Of a stretch of DNA of 64,000 bases, positions 1 through 9,388 are shown in pieces (positions within the stretch are counted from its first letter, which is position 1; the number at the start of each line of letters is the position of its first letter). The notes beneath the pieces were generated by a model. That model made no database searches. It worked only from the letters and a program-made list of their open reading frames with translations, and was not told the origin of the DNA. The DNA is from Welwitschia mirabilis (lineage: Eukaryota > Gnetophyta > Gnetopsida > Welwitschiales). Both the position numbers and the translations under genes were made by a program. The DNA lies in contig JBOZIK010000001.1 of NCBI GenBank assembly GCA_051453625.1, positions 115,207,108 to 115,271,107 on the forward strand, given 5' to 3'.

Positions 1-648
1 NNNNNNNNNNNNNNNNNNNNNNNNNNNNNNNNNNNNNNNNNNNNNNNNNNNNNNNNNNNNNNNNNNNNNNNNNNNNNNNNNNNNNNNNNNNNNNNNNNNN
101 NNNNNNNNNNNNNNNNNNNNNNNNNNNNNNNNNNNNNNNNNNNNNNNNNNNNNNNNNNNNNNNNNNNNNNNNNNNNNNNNNNNNNNNNNNNNNNNNNNNN
201 NNNNNNNNNNNNNNNNNNNNNNNNNNNNNNNNNNNNNNNNNNNNNNNNNNNNNNNNNNNNNNNNNNNNNNNNNNNNNNNNNNNNNNNNNNNNNNNNNNNN
301 NNNNNNNNNNNNNNNNNNNNNNNNNNNNNNNNNNNNNNNNNNNNNNNNNNNNNNNNNNNNNNNNNNNNNNNNNNNNNNNNNNNNNNNNNNNNNNNNNNNN
401 NNNNNNNNNNNNNNNNNNNNNNNNNNNNNNNNNNNNNNNNNNNNNNNNNNNNNNNNNNNNNNNNNNNNNNNNNNNNNNNNNNNNNNNNNNNNNNNNNNNN
501 NNNNNNNNNNNNNNNNNNNNNNNNNNNNNNNNNNNNNNNNNNNNNNNNNNNNNNNNNNNNNNNNNNNNNNNNNNNNNNNNNNNNNNNNNNNNNNNNNNNN
601 NNNNNNNNNNNNNNNNNNNNNNNNNNNNNNNNNNNNNNNNNNNNNNNN
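1..648. other. Assembly gap
   Basis: All N. It hides the continuation of the minus-strand Ty3/gypsy element, including any 3' LTR. Confidence 1.
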
Positions 649-1540
649 TCAGAGAAATAAGATTCAAACTAAAAATTTACCAATTGATAAAACACAAGAG
701 ATTTGCAATTACTTCCAAGTAAAACCAATTGCCTGAAGAGAGGAGTAATGGAGAGCACTCTATGATACCACATTAAAGCATAAATTTTAGAAGTCAAAGG
801 GGAGAGAAATGGTAACTCTGATAAAAGATTTTTATTTATCACAAGAGTTTTATTTTGAGCATCACAAGAAAAATTATATTCAAGTTCATTAAAAACATTT
901 TTCTCATCCAAATTCAAATTATGTTTTTCAAATTTTGGCTTATGTAATGTATAATCTCCCTTATAATCTTTTTTGAAAAGTTGGACTTCCTTACACTTTA
1001 AAGGTTGTATTTCTTCTTCATTCTTAAGTTGGTCATCACAAAGCACATGCTCATTTTATTTCATCTCTCTTTTTTCAAATGGTGATGTTGTAAAAATAAA
1101 GTGGGTTTAATGTTATCTTAAATGTTTATATCATCACCTAAATCTTTCTCAGTTGCATTAAAGACTCTAATTAAAAATGATTTATTTTCAAAGTGACATT
1201 TCATTGTTCCTACTCTTGTATCAATGATGCAGTGGGCTATTGCACAAAAGGCTCTGCCTAGAAGTAAAGGGTATCCTTTGTTATGCTCAACTTCTATGAT
1301 AATCACATTTATAGGGTAGCAAGCCTCTTCTATTTGAATTGCCAAATCTTAAATGATGCACATTGGTTTCTTAATTAAAGTGTCTGCTAATTCTAAAACA
1401 ACTAGGATAGGCTCTATTTTATCCTTCAAATCAAGTCTCTTACAAATGTGAAATGGCATAATGTTAACACTCACTCTAATGTCTATCAAGGCTTTTCTAA
1501 TCTTTTTGTTTCCCTCTAAAGTAACATTCATCATAGCTGC
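649..1540 (-). pseudogene. Ty3/gypsy retropepsin remnant (second copy) with downstream region
   Basis: Translation of the minus strand gives a retroviral-type aspartic protease core in two blocks. Block 1 (1534-1349) holds KALIDIRVSVNIMP, where functional Ty3 proteases have D-[LST]-G-A, so the catalytic Gly is lost. It is followed by the LELADTLIKKP strand. Block 2 (1345-1118) holds GYPLLLGRAFCAIA, matching the ILGRPFLATA motif of the family, and then CIIDTRVGTMK. The blocks are separated by an in-frame stop. The remainder (1046-669) stays open for 125 codons but does not match reverse transcriptase. It is a close relative of the copy at 2461-3420. The right edge is a gap of exactly 100 N, so the distance between the copies is uncertain. 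Confidence 0.75.
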
Positions 1541-1640
1541 NNNNNNNNNNNNNNNNNNNNNNNNNNNNNNNNNNNNNNNNNNNNNNNNNNNNNNNNNNNN
1601 NNNNNNNNNNNNNNNNNNNNNNNNNNNNNNNNNNNNNNNN

Positions 1641-2460
1641 ATTCACCCTCTTTTTTTAAAATAAAACAACATTCCACATGACCAAACACTCCAAAAGACA
1701 AAGGTAAAAGTCAAAAGGTTAAGATAGAAAATAACACTCTTAAACAATCTAAGACCTTTTTACTATTGAGAAAAACATAAAAATAAAGCATCTTCCTTCA
1801 AATTAAAGTTCATGGACATGTGAATGTCCTAATATTGGGTGAATTCTATCTTATCATTAAAATGCCTAAGTTAAATACTAATCATGGAAATAAATATATA
1901 AGTCAAGTTTGAAAAATAATCAAGTAACATCATAATAATCTTCCAAAAGAAAAAGCTAAGAGAAAATTCAGATGGTTTGCTTTGAAATTTTAAATTTGCC
2001 CATTTACTTCCTATAATTCTCAAGTAGTTAAGTCAGAAATCTCAATAGAGCCATAAAAATGTATTTTTTCAAAATAATAGAAAATAAGAGAATTAACATT
2101 TTATTGAATGTTGTCCTGCTCGTCATCCAGATAATAGAGAGGACGACATAGGCAGAAAAATAGAAAATTATTAGAAAATATATAAATTTATTAAAAAGCT
2201 GAAAAAAATTAATGAAATTGACTGTCATCCATCTTGTCATGGGGACAACAGAGGAGACGACAGATTATTATTACAGAAAATAAAAGATAGAAACTACAGG
2301 TAGAAATAAAACTAAAAACAGAAAATAAAAACAGAGACTCTCAAAATACAAAACTAAAAAGAAAATAGCAAGGCAAGCAATTTTATTTAAAAATACTAAA
2401 TCTAAAGCGCACTTTATTCAAAAAAAAGAAGAAAACATTAAGGATCTATTTTATTCTCAA
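1641..2460 (-). other. Non-coding A-rich spacer of the Ty3/gypsy element
   Basis: There is no coherent reading frame. The sequence is A-rich on the plus strand (T-rich on the element's sense strand). It carries GTCATCC-type motifs with flanking GACGACA words near 2119-2145 and 2222-2262. A similar motif occurs in the leader near 16090 and in the LTR near 17490, so this is untranslated element sequence. Confidence 0.5.
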
Positions 2461-3420
2461 GTTTTTTAGAGAAATAAGGTCCAAACCAAAAATTTACCAA
2501 TTGATAAAACATAAGAGATGTGCAATTATTTCCAAGTAAAATCAATTGGAAGAAGAGAGGAGTAATGGAGAGCATTCTATGATACCACATTAAAGCACAA
2601 ATTTTGGAAATCAGAGAGAAGAGAAATGGTAACTCAGGTAAAAGATTTTTATTGAATGCAAGAGTTTTATTTTGATCATTACAAAGAAAATTACCTTTAT
2701 GTATATTAAAAACATTTTTTAATCCAAATTTAAATTATGCTTTTCAATTTTTGGCTTATGTAATGGACAATTTCCCTCATAATCTTTTTTGAAAAGTTGG
2801 ACTTCCTTACACTCTAAAAGTTATATTTCTTCTTTACTCTTAAGTTGGTTATCACAAAGCACATGTTCATTTGATTTCATCTCTCTTTCTTTAAGTGGGT
2901 GATGTTGTAGAAATAAAGTTGGTTTGATATTGCTTTCAATGTTTATTTCATCGTCATCTAAATCTTTTTCAGCTGCATTAAAGACTCTAATTGAAAATGT
3001 TCTATTTCCAAAGTAACATTTCATTATTCCTACTCTTGTATCAATGATGCAGTGGGCTATTACACAAAAGGCTCTTTCTAGAAGTAAAGGGTATCCTTTG
3101 TTATGCTCAACTTCTATGATAATCACATCTAGGGGGTAGCAAGCCTCTTCAACATGTATTGCCAAATATTTAATGATGCCTAACAGTTTCTTAACTCAAG
3201 TATCTGCTAATTCTAAGACAACCGGAGTAGGCTCTATTCTATCCTCCAAAACAAGTCTCTTACAAATGTGAAGTGGCATAATGTTAACACTCACTTCAAT
3301 GTCTATCAAGGCTTTTCTAGTTTTTTTGTTTTCCTCTAAAGTGACATTTACCGTAGCTGCTCCTGGATCTTTAAATTTGGATGATTTTGTAATACTGAAT
3401 TTGTGAGAGATTAAGCTAGA
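2461..3420 (-). pseudogene. Ty3/gypsy retropepsin remnant (first copy)
   Basis: The minus strand shows LKDPGAATVNVTLE, then KALIDIEVSVNIMP, LELADT, and after one stop a 114-codon open stretch (3165-2821) with GYPLLLERAFCVIA and CIIDTRVGIMK. This is the order expected of a Ty3/gypsy aspartic protease following the gag linker. The catalytic D-[LST]-G-A has become D-I-E-V, so it cannot be active. Downstream (2820-2461) the translation parallels that of the copy at 649-1117 (CKEVQLFKKDY, then HKPK-EKHNLNLD), with more stops. The two copies look roughly 85-90% identical by eye and are in the same orientation. Confidence 0.75.
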
Positions 3421-4217
3421 AAGAATTTGCTAGGGATAACCTGTTTTTATTTTATTCTTATTAAGTCTTTCCAAAGTATTGAGTACTCTGTATTTTGTTA
3501 CAAAAGTTTCCAAAAGGGTAAGTTTATGCTCACATTTTTCATCAAGGTTTTTAGATGTTCATTGAAAGTTAAATTGTTATTAAGCCTATCAAGCCAAGGG
3601 GTGGTTTGTTAAGAAGGAATTTTCTTTTCTCTTTTTTTTTTCAAGAGAAGGAAAGTTGTAATCTTATAATATTTCAGTGTCCTCTTCCTCTTCTTCTTCA
3701 TCATTTCTAAAGTTATTTATGGAGGTGGAAGGTTCACATAGAAGAAGGTTTGTTTCTTGTCTACTTCTTGTCACAACCTTACAATCTTTTCTTAATTCCT
3801 TAGGGTTTGGTAAAGGTTGTGTACCTGATGTTCCTTTAGGTCTTTGAATTGTCAACATGGTTTGTTAAATAACGTTTACTAAGTTTTCAATGTTCACATT
3901 TTGTTTCTCAAAGTTGACATTTGATTTTCTAATTTATTCTATTAGATTTGTAAGTTAATCATCCAGATGTTGAAAGTTTGATGATTCTAGTTGGTAGTTT
4001 GTATTTTCAAATTGGTTTCTAAAAGGTTAAGGATTGTTTTGAAAATGAGTGTTCAACCCAGGTTGTGTCTGACTTTGATTTCAAAAGTTTTGAGGTTGTT
4101 GGTTGAAAGCACAAACTTCTTCATGTATTCTTTCTTTGTATGTTGACAAAAGAGGATAGTTTTTTGTAACATGATAATTATCCTCACATAAATCACAAGT
4201 TTGCACAACATTTCTCT
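3421..4217 (-). pseudogene. Ty3/gypsy gag C-terminus: zinc knuckle and gag-protease linker
   Basis: Reading down the minus strand from 4207, VVQTCDLCEDNYHVTKNYPL is a nucleocapsid zinc knuckle (C-x2-C-x4-H-x4-C in the family) whose last Cys is Tyr. It is followed by a Gln/Asn/Pro-rich stretch (QSQTQPGLNTHFQNNP, around 4090-4030) and by the linker PLPNPKELRKDCKVVTRSRQ with an acidic tail (3858-3664). This resembles the NPKEHCKAVTLRSG-type linker of plant Ty3/gypsy elements. The gag continues at 15334 on the other side of the CACTA insertion, where the frame stays open up to the junction. Confidence 0.75.
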
Positions 4218-4440
4218 CAATTAAAGAAATGGAGGCTTTTAAGGCATTTTAAAAATAAATTGTTTAATTGTATGGCATTTTAAGGCATTTTTTAAATAAA
4301 CGCCTTAAAAGCTCATGTCGCTTAGAAAACAAAACTATTTTCAATATTTTAAGGCGCTTAACAAAAGAAATACCATAAAAGTGAGGCGTTTTTCAAGGCA
4401 TTTAATAGGACACATGCCGTAAAATCCAATAAATATAAAA
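4218..4440. repeat. CACTA left terminal and subterminal repeats
   Basis: The terminal motif CAATTAAAGAAATG is followed by repeated words in both orientations: GGCTTTTAAGGCATTT, ACGCCTTAAAAGC, TTTAAGGCGCTTAA and GAGGCGTTTTTCAAGGCA. The same vocabulary occurs at 15035-15330 in inverted order. Confidence 0.75.
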
Positions 4441-5522
4441 ACTTTATCCACACCTCACCAAAAATAAAACCATCACACGTTACCAAAAAATGAAAAGTGA
4501 AAGCCTTGTGCATTACCGAAAACAATGCCATTGTGTAGGCTTCTTTTGTGTACTGAGGATTGACCAAGATCTTTTACAAGTTTTTTTTTGTGTGTGCGAG
4601 TTGCAAGTTTTCTATGCATCTGTTAGTTTCTCTCGGTCGCCATTTTCTTCAATAGCAAAACAAGTATTTTTCTTTTGTGCTTTACGTTTTTGGAGTTTGT
4701 AATCTCAAGCTATGTCAAAAAGCTTTTCCCTTTTAATTTTAAAACCCTTGAACTCATCAACGAGGGTTATGTTGTTTGTCGATGCAGTATTGACGGGTTC
4801 TAAGGCCATGAATGCGTTTTTTTTTTTTTAGAGATAAAATGTATATTGTTAGATGTAAATGATGACCTTTCATTTATGTAAGTCAGATTTTGCGTTTTCT
4901 GTAGGATTTTATATGAGGACCACATTAGGTTTTAGTTTGCTTGAAAGAATGGCTTCCGGGTTTGTGTTTTAAGGCAATCAGAAATCATTTTGGCCGTTTC
5001 TGCTATGTATCTTAATTCGGATCATTTTGCGATCAGAAACGTTGCGGTCGAGGAAGATCATCGCGAGCGGCTACCAAAGTGTATTCTTCTGGTAATGTTT
5101 TCCTAGGGTTTTAAGGTTTTTCGTGATCATTTTGCTGTTTTTATACAATCTAGCTAGATGTTTGGTCTGTTCCTTATGTATTTGGATTTGGAATTTTCTT
5201 CAACCAAAAAGGCTTCGTTCTAGGAAGATTATGGCGAGCTTCTACTGGATTCCCTTCTTTTGCTGATATTTAATAAGCATGATGAGATCAAGGCCCTCGA
5301 CTGGTGTTATGAAATTTCCATAGGGACAAGAATGGACGGCATGCCTTTTTTAATTGAGCCCCCTGTTTTTGAGGTGCTGCACTTCTTGTTGTCCTCCCTT
5401 TCAACTATTCTCTTATTCGCTGTCAGCATTCTGTACACCAGCTGTACTTTGGCCAAAATAAATCTAGCAATGGCAACGCCCAATTCCAAGTAATCAGTTT
5501 CATTACTTGGTTTCATTGACAG
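4441..5522. other. CACTA interior, left: unassigned, possibly captured exons
   Basis: The stretch has a higher GC content than most of the window. Two candidate exon-like blocks exist. At 5034-5092 an open plus-strand stretch ends at CTG followed by GTAATG, a possible 5' splice site. At 5260-5493 both strands are open: 77 codons on plus (hydrophobic second half, FLLSSLSTILLFAVSILYTS) and 69 codons on minus. I do not recognise either translation, and neither matches the PIN region that would precede 5523. The short motif AGGAAGAT-AT-GCGAGC occurs at 5050 and again at 5222. These could be pieces of one or more other captured genes. Confidence 0.35.
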
Positions 5523-6175
5523 ACTTGTTTATGGCATTAAGACTTAGAATAATAGCGTGTGGGTGGACCTTTACACTCATGTGGATGCTTCTACGTTTCA
5601 TTGTTGGACCTTCTACGTTTCGTTGTTGGACCTGTAACCATGACATTGGCATCAATTCTCATTAGTCTGCGGCATGACATTCTGCATGTTGTAATTGTGC
5701 AAGTAGAATTTCGTATTGCATCTTTAATACTCTATAGTGTAGAAACTTTGATTATACGATAGAAAGCCTGCTAAAAAACAAATTTCTACTTTGTAATAGC
5801 CAAACTGTACTCAAGTATGAGAGTATGATATCAACAATATGCTATTATATTTTGTGAATATCAAATAAATTCATCTTGGTTTTATTTTTGGTGGCAAAGG
5901 CCGTATTACCCCAAGGAATTGTTTCATTTGTGTTTGCACAAGAGTATAATTTATATCCAGACATACTTTCTACTGTGCAAGTAAGCTGGAACTTCACATT
6001 TAAACTGATTTTCAGAGCACCGAAATGCTCTGAATTAAGTGAATTCAAAATTGCAATGGACCTCCTCTAGAATTTTTTGACAAACAGTGGTTTTGGGTGT
6101 TGCAGAGTGATATCTGGTATTATCGTCTCTCTACCAATAACATTGATATACTATCTACTTTTGGCTTTGTGGTGA
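5523..6175 (+). pseudogene. Captured 3' end of a PIN auxin efflux carrier gene
   Basis: PIN proteins export auxin across the plasma membrane, and this is the C-terminal transmembrane part. Exon A (5523-5702), after AG at 5521-5522, reads LFMALRLRIIACG, then a 22 bp duplication shifts the frame, then RFVVGPVTMTLASIL, LRHDILHVVIVQ and GTAGAA. Exon B (5900-5980) reads AVLPQGIVSFVFAQEYN, PDILST and GTAAGC. Exon C (6106-6175) reads VISGIIVSLPITLIYYLLLAL and stops one codon after the usual PIN end. The blocks and both splice positions match the family's LFMALQP, ALPQGIVPFVFAKEYN and LPITLIYYILLGL regions. Without the duplication exon A is 158 bp, the length I expect between those PIN splice sites. 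Retained introns mean capture as genomic DNA. The upstream exons (N-terminal helices and hydrophilic loop) are absent, so it cannot make a transporter. Confidence 0.85.
5588..5631 (+). repeat. 22 bp tandem duplication inside the PIN exon
   Basis: CTTCTACGTTTCATTGTTGG AC (5588-5609) is repeated with a single change at 5610-5631. Each copy encodes the LRF-VGP segment of the PIN helix. The extra 22 bp shifts the frame, so the two copies lie in different frames of the same PIN exon. Confidence 0.85.
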
Positions 6176-6689
6176 GAAACCCAAGAAGTTAATGATGAAA
6201 AGGGTATTAGACAAAGGTCTGATTCTTCAAAAAAAACCATTTCAAAGTGGTCATAGCTCTAGAAATTAAACCAAGAAAAAACACTGCAAAATAACTCCAT
6301 TGGCTTTTCAACATGGTTTGAGGAATGTAAGTCATCTCTAAGATGAGTTGATTCCCCCAATTTTGCAAAAGTGAAGGATAACATGGGCCTCCCTTTCAAA
6401 CCAATAATAAGGCTTTCAAAGCCCCTCAATCATTGTACGTATCCAAGCTCTAACTGTAAGCTCTAACTATAAGTTTATGTCATTATTTAAAATTATATCT
6501 TTAGATTGATGATAATTTGCAGTTCAATGAAAAGAGATGAATGTTTCAATCCATTTTTAATTTAATGAAATTAGGAGTTTGATTATTTGAGAAGTATATC
6601 TTTATTTTAATAAAATGGTTTTCTAAAAGATTAATTATGTTTCAATTCATGCTTGTTTGGTGTTCTCTTCACAAAAATGGGGCTTTATT

Positions 6690-7560
6690 TCAAAGAACTA
6701 TAGTATGATATCTAAAAATACACATCCTTTCCTTCCTTTGAATCCAAGGATATACACACCAGGTTCCCGGGCAATAGAGGGGCATAGCTAAAGAATTTTT
6801 TTCTATCTTGTGAATGTATTCTCTCTGCTCTCATGACCAAGATCACTCTAGGCTCTCTTTCATTGAAATGAATCCCTAAAATACTGACATTGATCTAGAC
6901 CTTCATGTCCCTGATGTCCAGCCTTCTTGCTTTCATGGATTTGATGCCCTTTTTCAAGGACCCAAAGCAGTCTTCTCTTAGAAGACAAAAATACGTGTCA
7001 ACATAGGAGTCGAAGGAACCATAGCTACCTTGTTTTTTGACATAGGGTAAAGGATTCTGGGCCACTACTCGGAAAAGTTTATCAACAAAAGGAATCAGAG
7101 GTAACTCATTCCACTTCATACTCATTGCAGACTCAAACATCCAAAAACACACGAATAAGCTTCATAAGGACTCTATAAAACATCGATAGTGAAGTATCCT
7201 CTTCCATGAAAAATGAATTTTGATGTGTCAAATCCAACATTCTCACCAAATTGTGTCCCATTTCTGGAATATATTTTATAGAAGCAGTTAGAAAGCTCCA
7301 AAATAAAGATATTAAATGTTCATCTTTGCCATCACAGAAGCAGAAGACATGTTCTTCAAGAGTGCGGAGGCAGTAACTTCCTCTGAAAAGCCCAAAAAAT
7401 TGTTCAAACCTAGCTCTGTTAAGAGCTGCCTCGACTTTTCCTAAGAGAAAAGCATAGAGCTTTACCACATAAATCACAATCTCATTGGAAGGCATTGAAA
7501 TTCCAAGAACCGAAATAAAATCGACCAGACACTATACTATAGCTCAAAGAACATCGTCTG
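6690..7560 (-). pseudogene. Captured ZNFX1-like (NFX1-type zinc finger-containing protein 1) N-terminal fragment, downstream part
   Basis: ZNFX1 proteins are SF1 RNA helicases with NFX1-type zinc fingers. The part before the helicase contains a conserved YLD-x-FRLLREDF-x-PL-x-GI block and a GSLVCLS-type block. The minus strand reads VDFISVLGISMPSNEIVIYV (from about 7545), a 120-codon open stretch (7495-7133), then in another frame WNELPLIPFVDKLF, DSYVDTYFCLLREDCFGSL, KKGI and DIRDMKV (7152-6895). After one stop come NVSILGI and PGNLVCISLDS (6890-6700). The order and the two blocks match ZNFX1-like proteins. A frameshift near 7140 and stops at 7531, 7546 and 6893 make it a pseudogene. The helicase and zinc-finger parts are not present. 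The assignment rests on remembered family motifs, not on a search. Confidence 0.6.
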
Positions 7561-8202
7561 CATGCATACTATTTGAGCTAATTTTGTTAACTAGGGTATC
7601 TGAATACAAAAACATAACTTAAATGCCAAAAAAATTGTGTCTGCTACTTGCGAAAATTTAATTGAATTCGAGTACAGTGAACGTTAATTTTTTCATGTAA
7701 AAACCATTTAGTTTCAATCCAAAATGCCTCAAGGAATTACAACACAGTTAACAATTACTCTGGCCTTTAAAATAGTACAAAGGCTGTGTAAAATGGGAAA
7801 CGATATATTAAGATACTAACAATACCATTATCACCATTTCAAATTTAGAAATATTCTAAAAAAAATTTAGAGTCAGTATTGTATTAAAATTGGAAAAGCA
7901 AATTGAACTTTTGTCTTAAGATACAGTAAGTATGCTATACTAAAGATAAAATTATTATGTTTCAACTTAATTATAACAAGCAACAATGGTGTTGCAAGTC
8001 ATGACTGAACTGAATATAAGGTTGATGCTTAAGGGATAAGTATTAATCGTCCTAGACTTTTTCTATGGCTTTTTATTGCAGATTTAATTATGTCATTCTT
8101 GCTACCACAAGAAATACATTGCTAGAAATAACAAGACCTTTTTTACTTTATTTTTATGAAAATAAAGTGGAACAAAACCCGAAATATCAATCACAATAGG
8201 TT
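7561..8202. other. Intron-like AT-rich spacer between the two ZNFX1-like blocks
   Basis: No open frame of note. It lies between two minus-strand coding-like blocks and ends next to GCATGCAG (minus strand), a plausible 3' splice site before the 7560 block, so it is probably a retained intron. Confidence 0.4.
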
Positions 8203-8747
8203 TTATTGAAACATAACATCATAATTATATTTCTGTGAGATATCAAAATGGTGAAGCCCTCTATTTCCTTCTCTATTCTCAGAATTACCTAAAGAAATCC
8301 CCAAAACATTGCTAATGTGTAACTTCAGCAGACCAGTCTGGGTATAAGAAGAATATCCATTCTTAAAATACACATCCCTTACGAGTAACTGAACCAAAGG
8401 ATTCAAAAGCTTTAAGAAACTGAAGCCTTCTCTCAAAGTAACAACTTGTCCTTCTGAAAGTGTGCCAGATTTCCTTCCCTTCAGTAGTCTCCTGAGCTCC
8501 TTGGTTATCTCATTAGTAAGTGCAATCTCTTGTTTCTACTTCATTTGCCTTCTAGAAGTATCTGCCCCATCGTTTTGCATAACACTTTCCCTTCCCCGTG
8601 GAGATGAACAAACAGAACTACTATTTCTTCTTTCTTTCTAAAATCAACCTCCTCTGTTAGGAGCTTACACCAAATTTTGATGTGGTAATAGAATTTTTGC
8701 TCTAATTGCTCTAAGGAACCAGGACCATCCATGAGCGTAAACATCTA
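8203..8747 (-). pseudogene. Captured gene fragment, upstream part of the ZNFX1-like gene (probable)
   Basis: The minus strand is open from 8744 after TTATTAG, a plausible 3' splice site. It reads MDGPGSLEQLEQKFYYHIKI and EEVDFRKKEEIVVLFVHLHG, shifts frame near 8560, and continues as LTNEITKELRRLLKGRKSG, LREGFSFLKLLNPLVQLL and GNREGNRGLHHFDI-type sequence to 8203. One stop interrupts the second frame near 8536. On its own the protein is not recognisable to me. It is placed with the ZNFX1-like fragment because it has the same strand, spacing and exon-like composition. It could instead come from a different gene. Confidence 0.45.
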
Positions 8748-9280
8748 ATAACTTAAGCTAAATGTTTTCTTGCCTTCTGTGCTTTTGCACTTGAAATTGG
8801 CCATCAAACAAGATTTAAAATCCAAACCAATCACTTGAGAATTGATTTCATTTCATTTCATTCTGAAATAAACCAAAAAATCCACCAACTTAAATGACGT
8901 ATTTTCTACTCTTCTGGTATTTGAGTGCTTAGAGTGCTTGTAAACAAGATATAAAACACAAAAGAAGCACTTTCAGAGTCGATTTCATTTCATCTTGCAA
9001 TAAACACGAAATTGAGATCAGAACAGGTGTTCAAATTTATACTATGGACATGAAACAAAGGGAGAAATGTCAAATTCACTGTGTATTGGAACATTGTCAT
9101 TATTTAAAATTATATCTTTAAAATTATATCCAAGGCTTCTAGTTCACAACCTTCACTTGCTAAAAATAGCTATTTAAGTACAGGATCCATGCAACTTTTC
9201 TTTCAGCTGAACCATAAAGGATTAAATGAAAATGAAATTTCATCAAAGGATAATGAGCCTTGTTACTTCTTAACACTAGG
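8748..9280. other. CACTA interior without a recognisable gene
   Basis: AT-rich. Short repeats of TTTCATTTCAT occur near 8850 and 8985. No coding support was seen. Confidence 0.4.
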
Positions 9281-9388
9281 ATCATCAACCCTGTAAATGG
9301 TCAGTTAGCTAGCAAATTTAGAGAATACTCTTCAGTTTCTGATGGCAAGCACTCTAATAATTTTGATGGCCATGAGAACACTATTTAG
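9281..9388 (+). other. Candidate captured exon, unrecognised
   Basis: After ACACTAG there are 35 open codons with balanced amino-acid use: IINPVNGQLASKFREY, SSVSDGKHSNNFDGHENTI, then TAG. The composition looks more like protein than the surrounding AT-rich DNA does. There is no family match that I can name, and it could be chance. Confidence 0.25.

Noticed and set aside
5307-5516. Minus-strand frame as an upstream exon of the ZNFX1-like gene
   Set aside because: No ZNFX1-like motif was seen, and the plus strand is open too. Kept only as an unassigned block.
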